64,000 nucleotides of DNA from Baylisascaris procyonis (GCA_037389465.1 JAZARR010000074.1:5580001-5644000), one strand, 5' to 3'. Positions 12,191 to 24,393 are shown, counted from the first letter of the stretch. Program-made: numbers and translations. Notes: generated by a model from the sequence alone, not told the origin.

Positions 12191-15050
12191 TATTGAAATC
12201 GTCGATGACGGAGAGATGCGGTACCGTTTGACGTTTGAGGGATTTCTGAAAGAGCCGATTACAATTTACACTTTGTAAGCACAAATGACAATTGTTCAAC
12301 GTGTTAATTATAATTAATCACTTCTTTACTATCGACACAAAACGGAGGAAGTTTGGATCCTAAAATACAACATCACAACCTCATAGCGCACAACTCCGAC
12401 AGCTAAGATTAATAACCCATCTGCTTGAATCGATTTGCGGCGCTGTATTTTGCGGTGATGTTGTCACCATGACGACGAAAATATAGCAAAGACGGATAGC
12501 TAAGAAAAAAGATTTTGGTCAAGACTATTCAAAAAATCCTAAGGACGCAAATCCGCATACAACACTGACCACTCCGATCGTTACGCACGATCAGAAGCGA
12601 TGTCCACTTACGCAGAGGGGGCGCCTGATGGACAACACATCCTTTCTCCGCTTTTTTCCCTCCCTTTCTCTCCATGGACGCCGGCCACATTTCCAAATCG
12701 ATTATGACAACCAAATTGTCCCGCGCATTTGCATAATTTGAAAACAGAGGAATTGGAGAATTTGGGAGCGTGCCAAACGGAAGCAATAGTTGTCCACACT
12801 CATATAATAATCCTCACCGTTCTCATCCATCTTACTTCGCAGTATCCCAGATCATCCATAGTCGTGATGGTCCCTACGGATCGCGCTTACTAGTTGCCCA
12901 AATGCTGTCACTTTGTTCGGCGCTGTTTCATCACATTTAAAAAATACGGGTGACCTCCATCAACGTCTCAGAAATTTCACTAACATGCCTCAATCGATGA
13001 TTACTGCTTGAAAAATGTTGCTTCTTCTGTTGAGTTATGAAGACATGATAAAAGAAAGTGAGCATATGAATCTATCCATGTCGGTGAAACAGGTCATTTC
13101 CTGTGTGAGTGACTACAAAACGTGTTCTCGCCACTCTTGCGATCGCATTATCCACACCGTATGCCTGTGCACCTAACGGAATATTACAACATTCAGGCTA
13201 CTGAAATCACCGTCATAATGCTTTCTCGGGGAGCCGTACATTAATTCACAAGATAAGGGAAGGTCGTCTCATAGACCCCTCAAACCAACCTATTAATCAA
13301 ATCATCGTCCCTCACTGACTTTTCTCATGTTTTTTCTTCAGGATATTTGCGTTTTAGATGCGTACTCAGGTTCTAGGACATAGAATTACAGATTATACAA
13401 CCGTGATAGTTGTTCATAAATTTGTGACATAAGGCAAGATCTTTTACCCTAATGATTTTCAGCTGGGCGTGCTATGATTATGGCTCAACGAGCAAAAATG
13501 ACAGCTTAAAGTGTTATAACATTTCTACTCGAACGCCTTACATGCTCACAACAATAATTTTCATACAGTCTTTTCGCTAACAATGAACTGAGAACATAAT
13601 GCTGCCTTATATTTAACATACATACGTATTGCGAGGAAAATCTGCAACAATGGAGATTAAAGCAAAGAGCTGCATTATTTTGGAAAAAGGGAACTTTCTG
13701 CACAGATCCACTGTGGTGATTCGTTCGAAAGTGTTTTTGCTAGATAAAATTATTCCTCTTCTCATATATTTCAATATTTTCTTCAATGTTTTTATGCGTA
13801 GCTCTATTCGCTTCACAATCCTAGCTTAGAACTGTGCAGCAGTTATATACCTAATAACAGAATGGATTCTATAGGCGCAAACGTCAAAGGCGACATCCTT
13901 TCGCCGTCGTATGGCATCGTCAGATGGCTACTCTGCGTAAGAAATCAAACAAGTGGGTGAGGCTAAGAAAAGGGAGAAAGATAGATAAGGGTCAGATGGA
14001 AGGGAAGGAGGGGTCACGGAGGAATAAAGCCAAATACAAAAAGAATAGATGAGAGACGTGGCTGATAGCACAACGCTTTCTACAATGATAAAAATGACGC
14101 GCAGCGAAAGAGTTTATATACGGGACAATGGAGCAAAAGAAAATATGCGGAGAACATTGAGATGGTTTCGACCGAATATAGCCTTGATCATCAGTGGTCG
14201 TCACAATCGCCCGAAGCAACCCTTATGGGCAAAATCGCTGCGATGCTGAAGTAGTGCGCCTCTAATGCCGATCACTTGTAGGTAATTGCCGATGCGCAGA
14301 GAGTCAACACAAGCAGTATGATCGGGATGATGCAAATCAATGAATAAACAAAAAAATGTGCATTAATAGAGTGGACTAAAATGAAAAATGATAAAAGAAG
14401 AGTAAAGGATCGTAAGAGGAATAACTGAATTCGGACTCATCCTATGAGTTTAAGGACGTCTCTCATTTCATCTTTCATATGAGAATTATTGGATGAGTAA
14501 GGTCTTATTGATCTTTCGCCTTTTAATGTTTCCTCCTATCGTCAACACAAGCTCATTTGGAAGAGGCCAAAATTGTGCCGTTGACGCACATAAGAGACCC
14601 GACGTGTCACTCTGGTCACGCTATGGCAAATGTCTATTTGATGTTCCTAGCCTCGTAACTCCAATGGTCGACTCGTTCCCCAAGTATAAGATTCACAGTG
14701 AGAATCGCAAATCGGCGGTGAATAAACGATGAAAGCCTCTAAGGGGTACAGATAGAACGCTAACTGTGATGTCGTATTTTTGAGAGAATTTCCCGGATTG
14801 TATGTGAGATAACGTCACTTAAAAATGGAATTTAAGGTTGGCAAATGTTTTTGGAGGCTCGAATATTGATGCCGCTTCTGTAAATGATCCTCATTACACG
14901 CGTTCTCCTCAACGACTCAACCGTGTGCTTCAACGGATTTTCCCGAGCACGGTTTTATTCATTATTTAAATGATGTTCCGCATAATACACAGAGTAGCAC
15001 CGGATATTTACTGTCTAACTTAAAATTCATCAATCAATGAAAGCTCCTGC
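12191..15050. other. Intergenic between chimera C and 15 kb
   Basis: 12240-12660 shows scattered similarity to 23040-23400 upstream of chimera B (TTACCATGAC context, then AAAAATCCTAAG), so it is the duplicated 5' flank and may hold the promoter of C. 12700-15050 holds only short open frames without splice context; I see no supported gene. Confidence 0.4.
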
Positions 15051-15059
15051 ATATTATTT

Positions 15060-15473
15060 CTATTTCTTGCAAAAATGCCTTGATTCCCCGATAAGCTGGT
15101 TAAATGTATGGCAACTTAACGCTCCGATGTCATGCACATGAGGTGCTGAGATGAGGTTCGTCAATGTTGTTGGTGTAACGTTTCCGTCTCGAACGACTAC
15201 ATAGCTGATCCTGGTGTTATAATTCTTTGGACTCCGTTGCAAAGAATTGCAGAATGCATACTCCATGCTTGCAGCACGGATGCCTCGGATATTACAGTAA
15301 AACTTCCGCTGCCTAGTGCGCGCGTATTTTGGAATACTGCACTCCCTTACAGTACTCTTATCTCGCTCGTGATAGTGAACCGCTGAAAGACATTCAAAAG
15401 CGCTTTGACTGAATTGCGTGCACTTTTCTCTACCTTTGCCGTTAACAACTCGATTATATAAGTAGGATAGCAA
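15060..15473 (-). pseudogene. 137-codon open frame, possible retroelement remnant
   Basis: This is among the longest open frames outside the recognised genes. It contains IPKYARTRQRKFYCNIRGIR, which resembles the C-terminal tail of LINE-type reverse transcriptase proteins (an Arg-Thr segment followed by a short aromatic-arginine run). No polymerase motifs, endonuclease or poly-A tail are visible, so the assignment is weak. It sits between chimeras B and C without alignment to either. Confidence 0.25.
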
Positions 15474-15524
15474 TCGTTGACTTGAGCTCGTTGGAAGATG
15501 GCAGACATAAGTTTGACTTGTTCA

Positions 15525-15615
15525 TTTCTTTCATCATGGTGCGTGGTTCTTCTGATTTTCTTTCATCATGGTGCGTGGTTCTTCTGATTTTCTTTCATCA
15601 TGGTGCGTGGTTTTT
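15525..15615. repeat. Tandem repeat, 32-bp period, about 3 copies
   Basis: TCATCATGGTGCGTGG begins at 15531, 15563 and 15595, spaced exactly 32 bases. The third copy breaks down into a poly-T run. Confidence 0.9.
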
Positions 15616-15929
15616 TCTTTTTTTTTTGATTCCTTGCTCTTTATTATCTGTGAAAGGACGTGATGACGTCGACATGATTTTAGCCAGACAAGATAACGTG
15701 AAAAATAAGCAAAGTTTTAATAACTTTTATTACCGTATTGTGCGCATATAGCACTCTGCTTGAAAATACACTAAAAGCAGCTTATGTTAACAATTGCGTG
15801 AAACGCACGAATTTTTTAAACTGTTTGCTTCGATAAGAACACTGAATATATCCACAAGTTCCTTCTCGTTTCTCTTTCCATCGATTTCGGCAGTAGTTTG
15901 ATTTTCGTTTAGACAGAACAATGATTCTT

Positions 15930-16240
15930 GCTAGACTATCGAGGTTTTTGACAGTTTTCACCCGGAATTCCTTGAAATACCACTTTCGTCGGTTGATCAA
16001 TTAAATAGCTGAAATTAATTTCAAACGCGCTTTTGAACGTCTGTGATAAGATCACGGAGTGAACTCTCTGATTCGGATGACTGCTGGAAATATAGCTTAT
16101 AAAATTGCTACTCAACGTGAAGCTCTTCACTTTCTTCATATGCAATCCAGCTGTTCCATAAAGGTGCAGTTTTAATAGTGCAACCTGTTTGTTTTAATTC
16201 AACTCTGGAAAGCTTCTAGTTTAGCGAAGTCACGAAGCGT
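15930..16240 (-). pseudogene. Triplicated non-myosin block, copy 2 (downstream of chimera B)
   Basis: This aligns with the blocks behind chimera C and myosin A. Minus-strand reading gives LHMKKVKSF, NFISYISSSHPNQRV and further on EINFSYLIDQPTK. This is the longest open version (15936-16145), with a second overlapping frame 15782-16000 that continues with WYFKEFRVKTVKNLDS. The family is unrecognised. Frame breaks suggest decay. Confidence 0.4.
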
Positions 16241-16360
16241 CCACTATTTGGATATTAAAATGCGAAAAACTGTTCCACTCCACTCGAGTTGTTGCATCCA
16301 CACTGGTGGCGCATTCCCATCAAGGAAATATAACAGTGTGACAAGTATTATATCTGATGG

Positions 16361-16366
16361 TTTATT
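16361..16366 (-). terminator. Poly(A) signal AATAAA, chimera B
   Basis: TTTATT on the plus strand, about 300 bases beyond the B stop, in the same sequence context as the signals of A and C. Confidence 0.5.
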
Positions 16367-16662
16367 CACCGGGAAACTGTACACTTTCTCCACTGTACAC
16401 CAAATAAATATTCGTTTTAAGCAACTATAAGCATGATAAAGGAAGCATGCGACTCATTAAAAGAAGCATAGCTGATGCAGGGGAAGACATCCTTAAAAAA
16501 AGAGGTAGCGGATAGTATGAGTCGACTGCATCGGCGCGATGAGGCGCGAAGTGCTGCTGAAGATTGGAATGTCTGGACGCCGGATGGAGTATTAGTGTCG
16601 GTGCAGCTCCTGGACACATTAAAATGGAGTTCTCGGCGTCATCGGCGCGCTTTTCCGATGAG

Positions 16663-19600
16663 TCAATGCTGCATTTTATGGGATTTCTGCAAATTTAGAT
16701 TGGTTAATTCGTCCTAAAAGTGTAGAATTTAACTTCTGCTGCTGATTTGTTGAATGTGCACTTCCAATATCGTATTATGATGCTTAAAGTGTTGGGTTTA
16801 GATTCCACGAATGCAATTTTTCGAAATTCACTATACTATACAGTAGATATTAAAAAGAAACTATACTATAAGAATTCCGAAACGAAAAGCCCATGCAGTA
16901 TCATTGTCGTAGCGATATATTTTTTATTAGCACTGATCTTGAAATTAGAAGGATATTTTGATCAAAAAGAGGTAGGACAATAAGGCTATGGAGTCGAATA
17001 GCACTCAGTTTTTACTTCCGTAACGATCACCGTTACGCTAGTTTAAGTACATTAAAAAAGTTATATCAAATGTGAATAACTAACAGCTTCCTCGATTTGC
17101 TTTTCTTGTACGTTGAGTTTCTTCTGAAGTTTATCAATGAGATCATGCGCTCGCTTTGCATTCTTCTTATCCTCGTCGATCTGAATAATGATAAATCATA
17201 TATATTACAGTGTTGCAAATTCATATCGCAGAAAGCGAAAGGAAAGCATATCCTGAATGAACAAAAAGCGACCTCAAAACTCACAAGCACCTTTTAGTTC
17301 TACAAAGACCACAATTCTACTGTGCAGTATTTGGCCTTCAGAGATCAATGAAGGCATCTTGAAACTTTCTTGCGAAATCTGCAGGACTTCAAACGTTCGA
17401 AAACTTCGTCTTATACACGCAGTGTTCTTCAATCTCGACCTACTCAAGATGCAGCAACGGCACTATGCAAGATAAGCTTACCTGGCATCGCAGTTCATGC
17501 ACACGTCTACCGTGCTCGCTGAGTTTCTTGTGAGCATCCTCGTAGCGTCGCTGTTCACTACCGAGTTTGTTCTCCATTTCGTGGATTCGTGATTCGAACA
17601 TGCCGATCACCTTATTATCACCTTTCAGTGCTGCTGCTTCAGCCTCATCCAAACGTGCCTGCAATTTCCTGCTATTGCTGCTTCACTATCACTTAATAAG
17701 CTCTAACAGGCACTACAGGCGGTTGATTGAAATCAACATTATCTTCTTCAATGGTGAGGACACTTTCAGAAAAAAAGGAACGAACCGAAGCTAACAAAAA
17801 GCCCCCTTTACATTTGTTTCCTTCTTCATAATTTCATTCCTTCGAATGCGAGTGAAGGCGGCGATGAGCTCCTCGTTCAGGATCCCCGCTTGCCCGATTC
17901 CTAATTCTTTAAGATAAATCATTATCAAATTTCAGAGTTCAGCGAACGTTAAAAGAGTTGGCAAGAACAGCGAAACTACTTTATCATACCTGCATTTCTT
18001 TTAGCTGCGCCTCGAGTGATTTGCCCATACGCTCGCTCTGCATTGCGCTTTCCTGTTCGTGACGAATTTGTTCGAAGAGTGTTGCCGCATGTGCCATTGC
18101 AGCCTTGCTGCGTTCTCCGCAGCTCTTGAGCTCGTTGACGGTGTGGTCAAGATCTCTGTGTATTTCAAGTAGCTCGCCATCTACTTTATGTCCGATTGCG
18201 CTCAACGAATGGGTTTCTGCGGTCAATCCGTCGCAACGTGACACTGACTGATGTGCGTCACGTCCCGCTTGTTGGCCAGAACGTACTGCTTGATCCACAG
18301 CTACTATCAGTTCTTCCTTCTTGGATTGCAGCACCGTTGCACGTTTCTTCATATCCAGATACTGCTCGAGAATATTCTCGCGATTATGCTGCTCCTCTTC
18401 CACCTAGAATCATTTATTAAGGAAATAAAAACTTAGAGTGAAGAACAAAACTACAGTAGGAATAATTCCTCGCTGTGTGGTGTATATCTCACCACACAGC
18501 GAGGAATTATTACAATTAGTAAATATGGGTTCCCACTTCTCAGCGGTTGTCTCATTTCGGACGTAGCCCATACCAGCAATCACATTTAATAAAAAAAACC
18601 ACGCTGGCCTCAGAGTCGCTCAGTCAGTAGTGAGTTTCTCGAGTAAATGAGTTAACGAGTTCACTGACGTCTGTCATGATAAACACTAGTAACGATGTTC
18701 ATAGTCATGACACTATTATATACCAGTATGACATACGCGGTGTTCATAGTGAGTCATATAAGAACAAGTTGTTAAGCTCGTTCTATTATGACAGTACTCA
18801 GCGAAACGACGGGCAGCAAAATTCTCGAAGTCGATAAGTTCGACGTACGCAAACTGACTTGTCGTTGAAGTTCCCGAATTTGATTATGGTTTTCCTCTAT
18901 TTTCTTTAGTGCGTCACTATTGCCTCGGTTGGTGCGACCGAGTGCCGTCTCGAGCTGGTTGATGCTATGCTCCAGCTTTCTTCTTAATCGCGAAACATCC
19001 GCTTCCTGCTTTGTATCATTATCCAGTGGCGGCTGAAATCCATATCCTTATTCCTCAATGTTGCGATGGATAAAATGGTTTTACATTTTCTACAGATATC
19101 ATCAGGGTACTATGAGATTGCTGCTCTACAAGTTAGTGCCATGCTGAATCAAAAATTTTGCCAAATTATTAATTGTACAATAGCTAACAATACCTCACCC
19201 GGAAAGAATAAAACAGAAGAGCTTGAATAATGTCACATTGAAACTACTGTTGGGCTATGATCCTTTAAAACTTTGTTGCTACTATCTTACTCGACAGCAC
19301 AGAGGATATTTTCGTCAAAGGGATGGTATCGCTAGAGCATCATCTCTTTTAAATCCCCTCATTCAGATATATAAATTCCTCATACATATTGCCAATGAAT
19401 CTCTTCATCCTACCTTTACGAAATGATCTAATTACGTTGTCAGGGAGTTTGCTAATTGGTGCATTCAGAATTATTAGGATGACTTCAGTAGACTAGCAGA
19501 ATTGCAGTGATGTACCAATATCTGGAATGATTAAATGCCTGCATGAACTAGATGCCAACTGATTATTATAATTTTTCCTCAACTCCTTAACGGAACGATG

Positions 19601-21606
19601 CAATTTGGACTTTTCTTGGGCCACATTCAATGAAAATTGATAATCGACGCTAACCAAATTTTCTCGGCCAACTTATCAAAGAAAAACAAATCTTTTCGAA
19701 AATCGATAACCTACGAAATCATGAATGCAAATATGAAATGGTATTCATCCGCCCTCTTTGTTAGAAGGCTCCATTGGAACCTATAAGAAACTAAGGAGAC
19801 AATACTGTACATGAGAACTAGCGATAATCACTAGATCTTCCACTCTTATCTCCTCCTGTTAAAACTATGAGTCAACGTCTGCGTAAATGACGAAGATTTG
19901 TGAGAAGCAATTGATCAACTTTAATGCTCCAACAAGTTCCGCGTGGAGCTCGAAAACGGAATGCGCCCTCAGCATGGGCGGATATTAAGTCGTATAACAG
20001 AGATTTGTAGAGGCCGACTACGAACAACAGCAGCCTGCAGACCAAAGAGAAACCCTTCCGGAAAGAGGGGTACCTCTTCGCTTTCAAAGTTGTGTGGGTT
20101 TTTCCGTCCATGCTCTCCATGTGATGCGCCACTATCTTCAGTTCTGGCTTTAAGCGATGGATGTGAATATTCTGAAATAAATCCGACCGTCAGTGTCACC
20201 GAGTCAATGGCTATATATTTTGGATGATTTTTATACTCCTATATTCCTTCTCACCGATTACTCTCAAGGCTGAGAATTATAACATGCAACATTTATCTAT
20301 CCTCGTCTCGAAAATTGGGCTGTCCTTTAAGATTCAGCGAATGATTCATATTAGATTAAATAACTATTAAAATTAATGGCTACATATTTCAAACACTTTG
20401 TAGTGATAATTCCTTTCGCAGCTCCATATCGAATGATCACCTCGTAGTATCGAACTCGAAGGTCATTATCCGCATCTTCTGGTAGCACTTTTCCCCATAT
20501 GCTCTTCTTCTCATATTCCTTCTTCAGCAAATAACGCGTACGCCGTTACAGATAGAAAACACTCGTCTCCTCCTCGCCCCTCCCCTCCAGGTCTCATCCT
20601 TCCTCAAAACTATCATGCAAGCAATCCACCTACATTTCATTGTCTAGATAGCATCCAACAATTGTTTCATTTTGCCTCTTCTCGCCAATGCGCTTTCAAA
20701 GGTGTGACGATATTCAATAAAATATGACTCTTATGAGGAAATTCGCAAATTCGGATGATGACGTATAAATGACTAATGTCCGCAATCTTAAACAAGTCGC
20801 TCCTCAAAACGTTTTACAATCAATGAAAGGCATACCACAATTTCATGACAAAAGTGCCGCTCGCTCTCCACAACAAAAGCGATTTCTCAAGTTGTTTCAG
20901 AGGAAACACAATTAGACGAGCGAGGGACGCTTTTATGAGTCCCTTCGGAGCAAAGGAGGAAGGAGGGGTTAAAGAACATAGTTGAAGGTTTTGCAGCGGT
21001 GAAAATCTTTGCAAACGTATAAATAGAAATAAACAAATATAACTTGCAAGGAATTTTTACTACAGCTTTGTCGTTTGTGAGAAACAGGAACAGTTAGCAC
21101 AATTCTCTTTTCCATTAACACCGCTGCAATTAAAAAGACGCCTGATTGATGCAGTCATCCCTTGGGAGATCTCATGGGAAATAACTGCGAGGAAATTCCA
21201 TGGGTTATTTTTAGTTTCCAAATTGCATAGCAGTCTGTTTTATTCGTTTCTCTGCGAGAAGTGCAGCACGCGGCAGAGAAGCGTGATATTATATGCATGA
21301 ACACACAAAAAAGTGCAGCCGATGCAAAATGCGTAAACATGAAAAAAGCTGCAATTGATGTTGTTTATAGTGCTATGTCATTTGCAGTGGGTCGCAACTG
21401 CAGCATAAAATACGCGAAATACTTTTAGCAGTAAAGCGAAGTTGCAAATTGCAAAAGAAGTTGTCATAAGTAGAGGAAGTAAAATAAGTGACGCTCTGAC
21501 CTTCATCTTGCGCCCACTCTTCTTGTTTTTTCTTTAGCAGTGATCCATCTCGATAGTTGCCCTCCTTATCGGTAAAACGGCCCAACAACTCATGTGTTCC
21601 TGACAT
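16663..21606 (-). CDS. Motor-less myosin-rod chimera B
   Basis: Seven exons with compatible phases: 21501-21606, 20074-20171, 18859-19032, 17990-18403, 17482-17658, 17085-17180, 16663-16713; 371 residues. The first exon ends in the same SLLKKKQEEWAQDEG as chimera C. Exon 2 has exactly the length of that in C (98 nt, 33 codons) but shares mainly EYS and GASH. Exons 3-6 copy myosin A exons 11-14 without length change. The final exon starts like that of A (LNLQK) but reaches TGA after 16 codons, and the rest of the old A-type tail survives in another frame. C has ATG where B has GTG, so B must start at the ATG six codons later (chosen) or further upstream. The rod contains several glycines absent from A (GRT, SGQQAG, AIGHK), unusual for a coiled coil. 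It is either a short rod-only protein or a decaying copy. Confidence 0.55.
18121..18376. repeat. 256-nt tract identical to 9417-9672
   Basis: Partner of the identical tract in chimera C. The first mismatch at the high end is ATTATGC against ATTACGC; at the low end identity stops just before the CTCTTGAGC segment. Confidence 0.85.
18461..18511. repeat. Perfect 22-bp inverted repeat with 7-nt loop
   Basis: The left arm 18461-18482 (containing CCTCGCTGTGTGGTG) pairs without mismatch with 18490-18511 around the loop TATATCT. It lies in the intron between rod exons 3 and 4 of chimera B. The aligned intron of chimera C is not palindromic. Confidence 0.9.
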
Positions 21607-24050
21607 CTTGCCGCTTTCGTTCACTCTTGCAACCGTTGATGACGAAAAGAGGTAGTAAATCAATCCAACACAAAACTGCACCTCTAAAATAGATAGAAAC
21701 CAGCCGCATAAAAAATTGAATTTCTACGATATCAATAAGTCGTCAATCGTCAGTCATATGCAAGACGGCTGAATCAATCATCTACAACATTGCACATCCA
21801 AAATAGCAGTAAATCACCCACATGCAAGCTTGTATATGCAAAATACAGTGAACGCTTTTGCATTCAACAGTTTATTTAATCAACGAAAGCATATTGCAGC
21901 TGAGAGTGAGGAAAAAATCCACTGAAAAAAAATGGAGCCGTAAACATGTGTACTGAATCGACGTCGATGAGGCAAGGAATTCTCCGATAGAGGCGGAAGC
22001 CTGTCGTAAATAGCAGTCCTATTAAGTATCTGTTATTTTCTTTGGCTCTTTGCAATCTCTTGCAATCACACTCTGTATATGCCATTTTCTTTGGCTCTTC
22101 ACAATCCCTCGCAATCCCATCTGTATCTGCTGTTTTTTCTGCTCCATGGGCGTCGACTCACACAAGCGCGTACGACAGAACGATAGAGCATATATACGCA
22201 CATCGATGCGTATATTTGCTGCGATACTTAGACAACGACTACCAACTTACTAGAGGAAAATATCTACTACTGCAGACACAACAACACTGACAGACACATA
22301 TAAATCCGAGATATACCGAATAGCTGCCCTAAAAATTGCTGTGATTATTGCCATAAACGAGTGATGCCATCGCTGCTAAATTTCTTTGCAAATCTAATAA
22401 TGCACTTGCGCTGGTTTTCGCAAGGCATATTGTGGCAGTTTAATAGCTGTGCATATGCATGCGCGTGTTTATGTTTGATAGTTACGACTCGGATATCGTT
22501 GAACGTGGAAAAGGAAAACTTTGTGGCTATAGATGAACCACAGAGCTATAAACCACAGGGATAGCGAATAGAAAATACTAAAGTATTTGAGAAAAAAATC
22601 ATTCACGTCTTGTTATGTTACTTCGAAAAAATGACTCAACATTTCCATAAACAGTAACGAACATCTCTGTCTTTGTTTTAATTATAATATCATAAAAGGA
22701 AAAAAGCGACATATATATAATCGAGAATCGATCAATCTTAACGCAACGCTGATGCGTTAAACCTGTGACTTAGACCAATAAAAGAGATATCGCCTTCTGA
22801 AGCAATAATCAGGAGTTATTGTTACTTGCAAGTTTTCCAGCGCATAAGCATTGGGAGAAATGCGCGTGAACATATTCTCATCAATCATTACTTGCAAGGC
22901 TGTCAATAAGAAACGCTCGTCGTCACGCTGCTACTAAATACACTACCGCATAGTTTTTGTGAGCAGAAACGAGAATCGTTGCAGATGCTGCAGGTCTCCC
23001 GCGACGGACACAAAAGCTAGGAAAATCAGATTCCTGAATACACAACAGCTGACTCAGCGACTGCAAAACTCTGGCAGCGGTGGCGCGCTACGCATCTGCG
23101 TGAACCGAGTAATACTATTGACAATGTGTTGTTGTTGTTACCATGACAACGAACATATGACAACACAGTAGCCCTGAAGCGAACAATAAATAGAGTTCAA
23201 CCCCTACAATTCAAAAATCCTAAGTGCGCAAATGTTGGAGCTCACGGTATCGTTGCGAGCATGCATCAGAGCAAACAGCTGACGAACAAATGCACATTGA
23301 TCGAATGTGTGTGGGCTAATGTTTGGAATTCATCGTCATATCTCCCCTCCCCATGACGGGAAGGGGCGCTCGGCACCTCCCATCGCGACAGTTCTAGCAT
23401 GAAGGTGACTCATGGCTTTTAGAGCACAGAGGCCCTCGCTCCCCAAAACTTCCTGTCCCCCACAGAAAACTTCCTGGAACCAAGATTCAAGTTTCGACCA
23501 GAGGTCGTTCAGTGGTGCTACTGTCATTAATCTATTTACAAAGAGTTCGCTTGAGTAGGAACAGTGTGATTGCTCGTTGCGATTCGCGGTTTTTGCTATC
23601 TAACTGTCTGCTCCAATATTTCACTGCTTTTGCCACTCTTACGCTTTTTGCTCCTTTAGGATACCTAAAGTATCTGTTCAATTCTTATTTTTGATTCTAA
23701 CTTTTTACGCCGTTACATCAGCCAAGATTAAAAGTAAGAATATATTCACAAGTTGCTCATGTTCGAGGAAATTTTGAGAGCGCAGTGCTCGAGAGAGACG
23801 GTACAAGAATAAACAGAATGTTCAGTAGAGAGTCTGCTAAATTTTAAAAAAGTTTAAATAGAGAAGTGTCAGGATGGAGTTCTATTTTTTTTCCTTTTTG
23901 ATCGACTTAAGCATTAGTTTTATTTTTGCTTAGAAAGAACAATGACTCTTAATGAACTTTCTTGAAGCTCTCAATAGTTTCAACTTGGAGTTCATTTAAA
24001 TACAACTTTTCTCGTCCTATTGAATGAAATGCTGAAACACTTGAATGCTA
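21607..24050. other. Spacer between myosin A and chimera B; candidate B promoter
   Basis: No supported gene. 23040-23400 resembles the 5' flank of chimera C. The distance from the first exon is about 1.5 kb here but only about 0.25 kb in C, so B carries roughly 1.2 kb of extra sequence near 21.7-23.0 kb, or C lost it. I see no terminal inverted repeats or transposase frame in that stretch. Confidence 0.4.
22034..22131. repeat. Imperfect tandem duplication, about 49-bp unit
   Basis: TTTTCTTTGGCTCTT occurs twice, each time followed by CAATC..CGCAATC/TGCAATC and a TCTGTAT segment. It lies in the B-specific extra sequence upstream of chimera B. Confidence 0.8.
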
Positions 24051-24059
24051 ATTTCAGGC

Positions 24060-24370
24060 GCACTTATGAATGCTACGTAAAAGATCTCCAAGTAAACTTC
24101 TTGTTTCGGGTGACTGCTGAAAATGTCGCTTATAAAATCGCGCGCTATTCGATATGAATGCTCGTCATTTTCTTCACATGCAATTCAGCTATTTTGCAAA
24201 GGTGTGCTTTTAAAAGTTGATGATGAAAACCTTATAATGGATGCAACCTGTTGATATTTTAATTGAATTGTGGAAAACTTCTAATTTAGCGAAATCGCGC
24301 AACGTCAATAATTTGGTCATTCCAGCTATATCCTTCACATTGATGACGTGAGATATAAAAGTGTAAGAAA
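24060..24370 (-). pseudogene. Triplicated non-myosin block, copy 1 (downstream of myosin A)
   Basis: Immediately 3' of the myosin A poly(A) signal. Minus-strand reading gives MTKLLTLRDFAKLEVFHNS, then AELHVKKM, then DFISDIFSSHPKQEVYLEI, in different frames. It aligns with the two other copies. Unknown protein; possibly the start of an ancient downstream gene. Confidence 0.4.
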
Positions 24371-24387
24371 CTCCTTATATTTGATGG

Positions 24388-24393
24388 TTTATT
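24388..24393 (-). terminator. Poly(A) signal AATAAA, myosin A
   Basis: TTTATT on the plus strand, 170 bases past the myosin stop codon; the context is conserved in both duplicate copies. Confidence 0.7.

Noticed and set aside
8028..21606. Chimeras as processed (retroposed) copies of myosin mRNA
   Set aside because: Introns are present and alignable with those of the parental gene, so the copies are genomic duplications.
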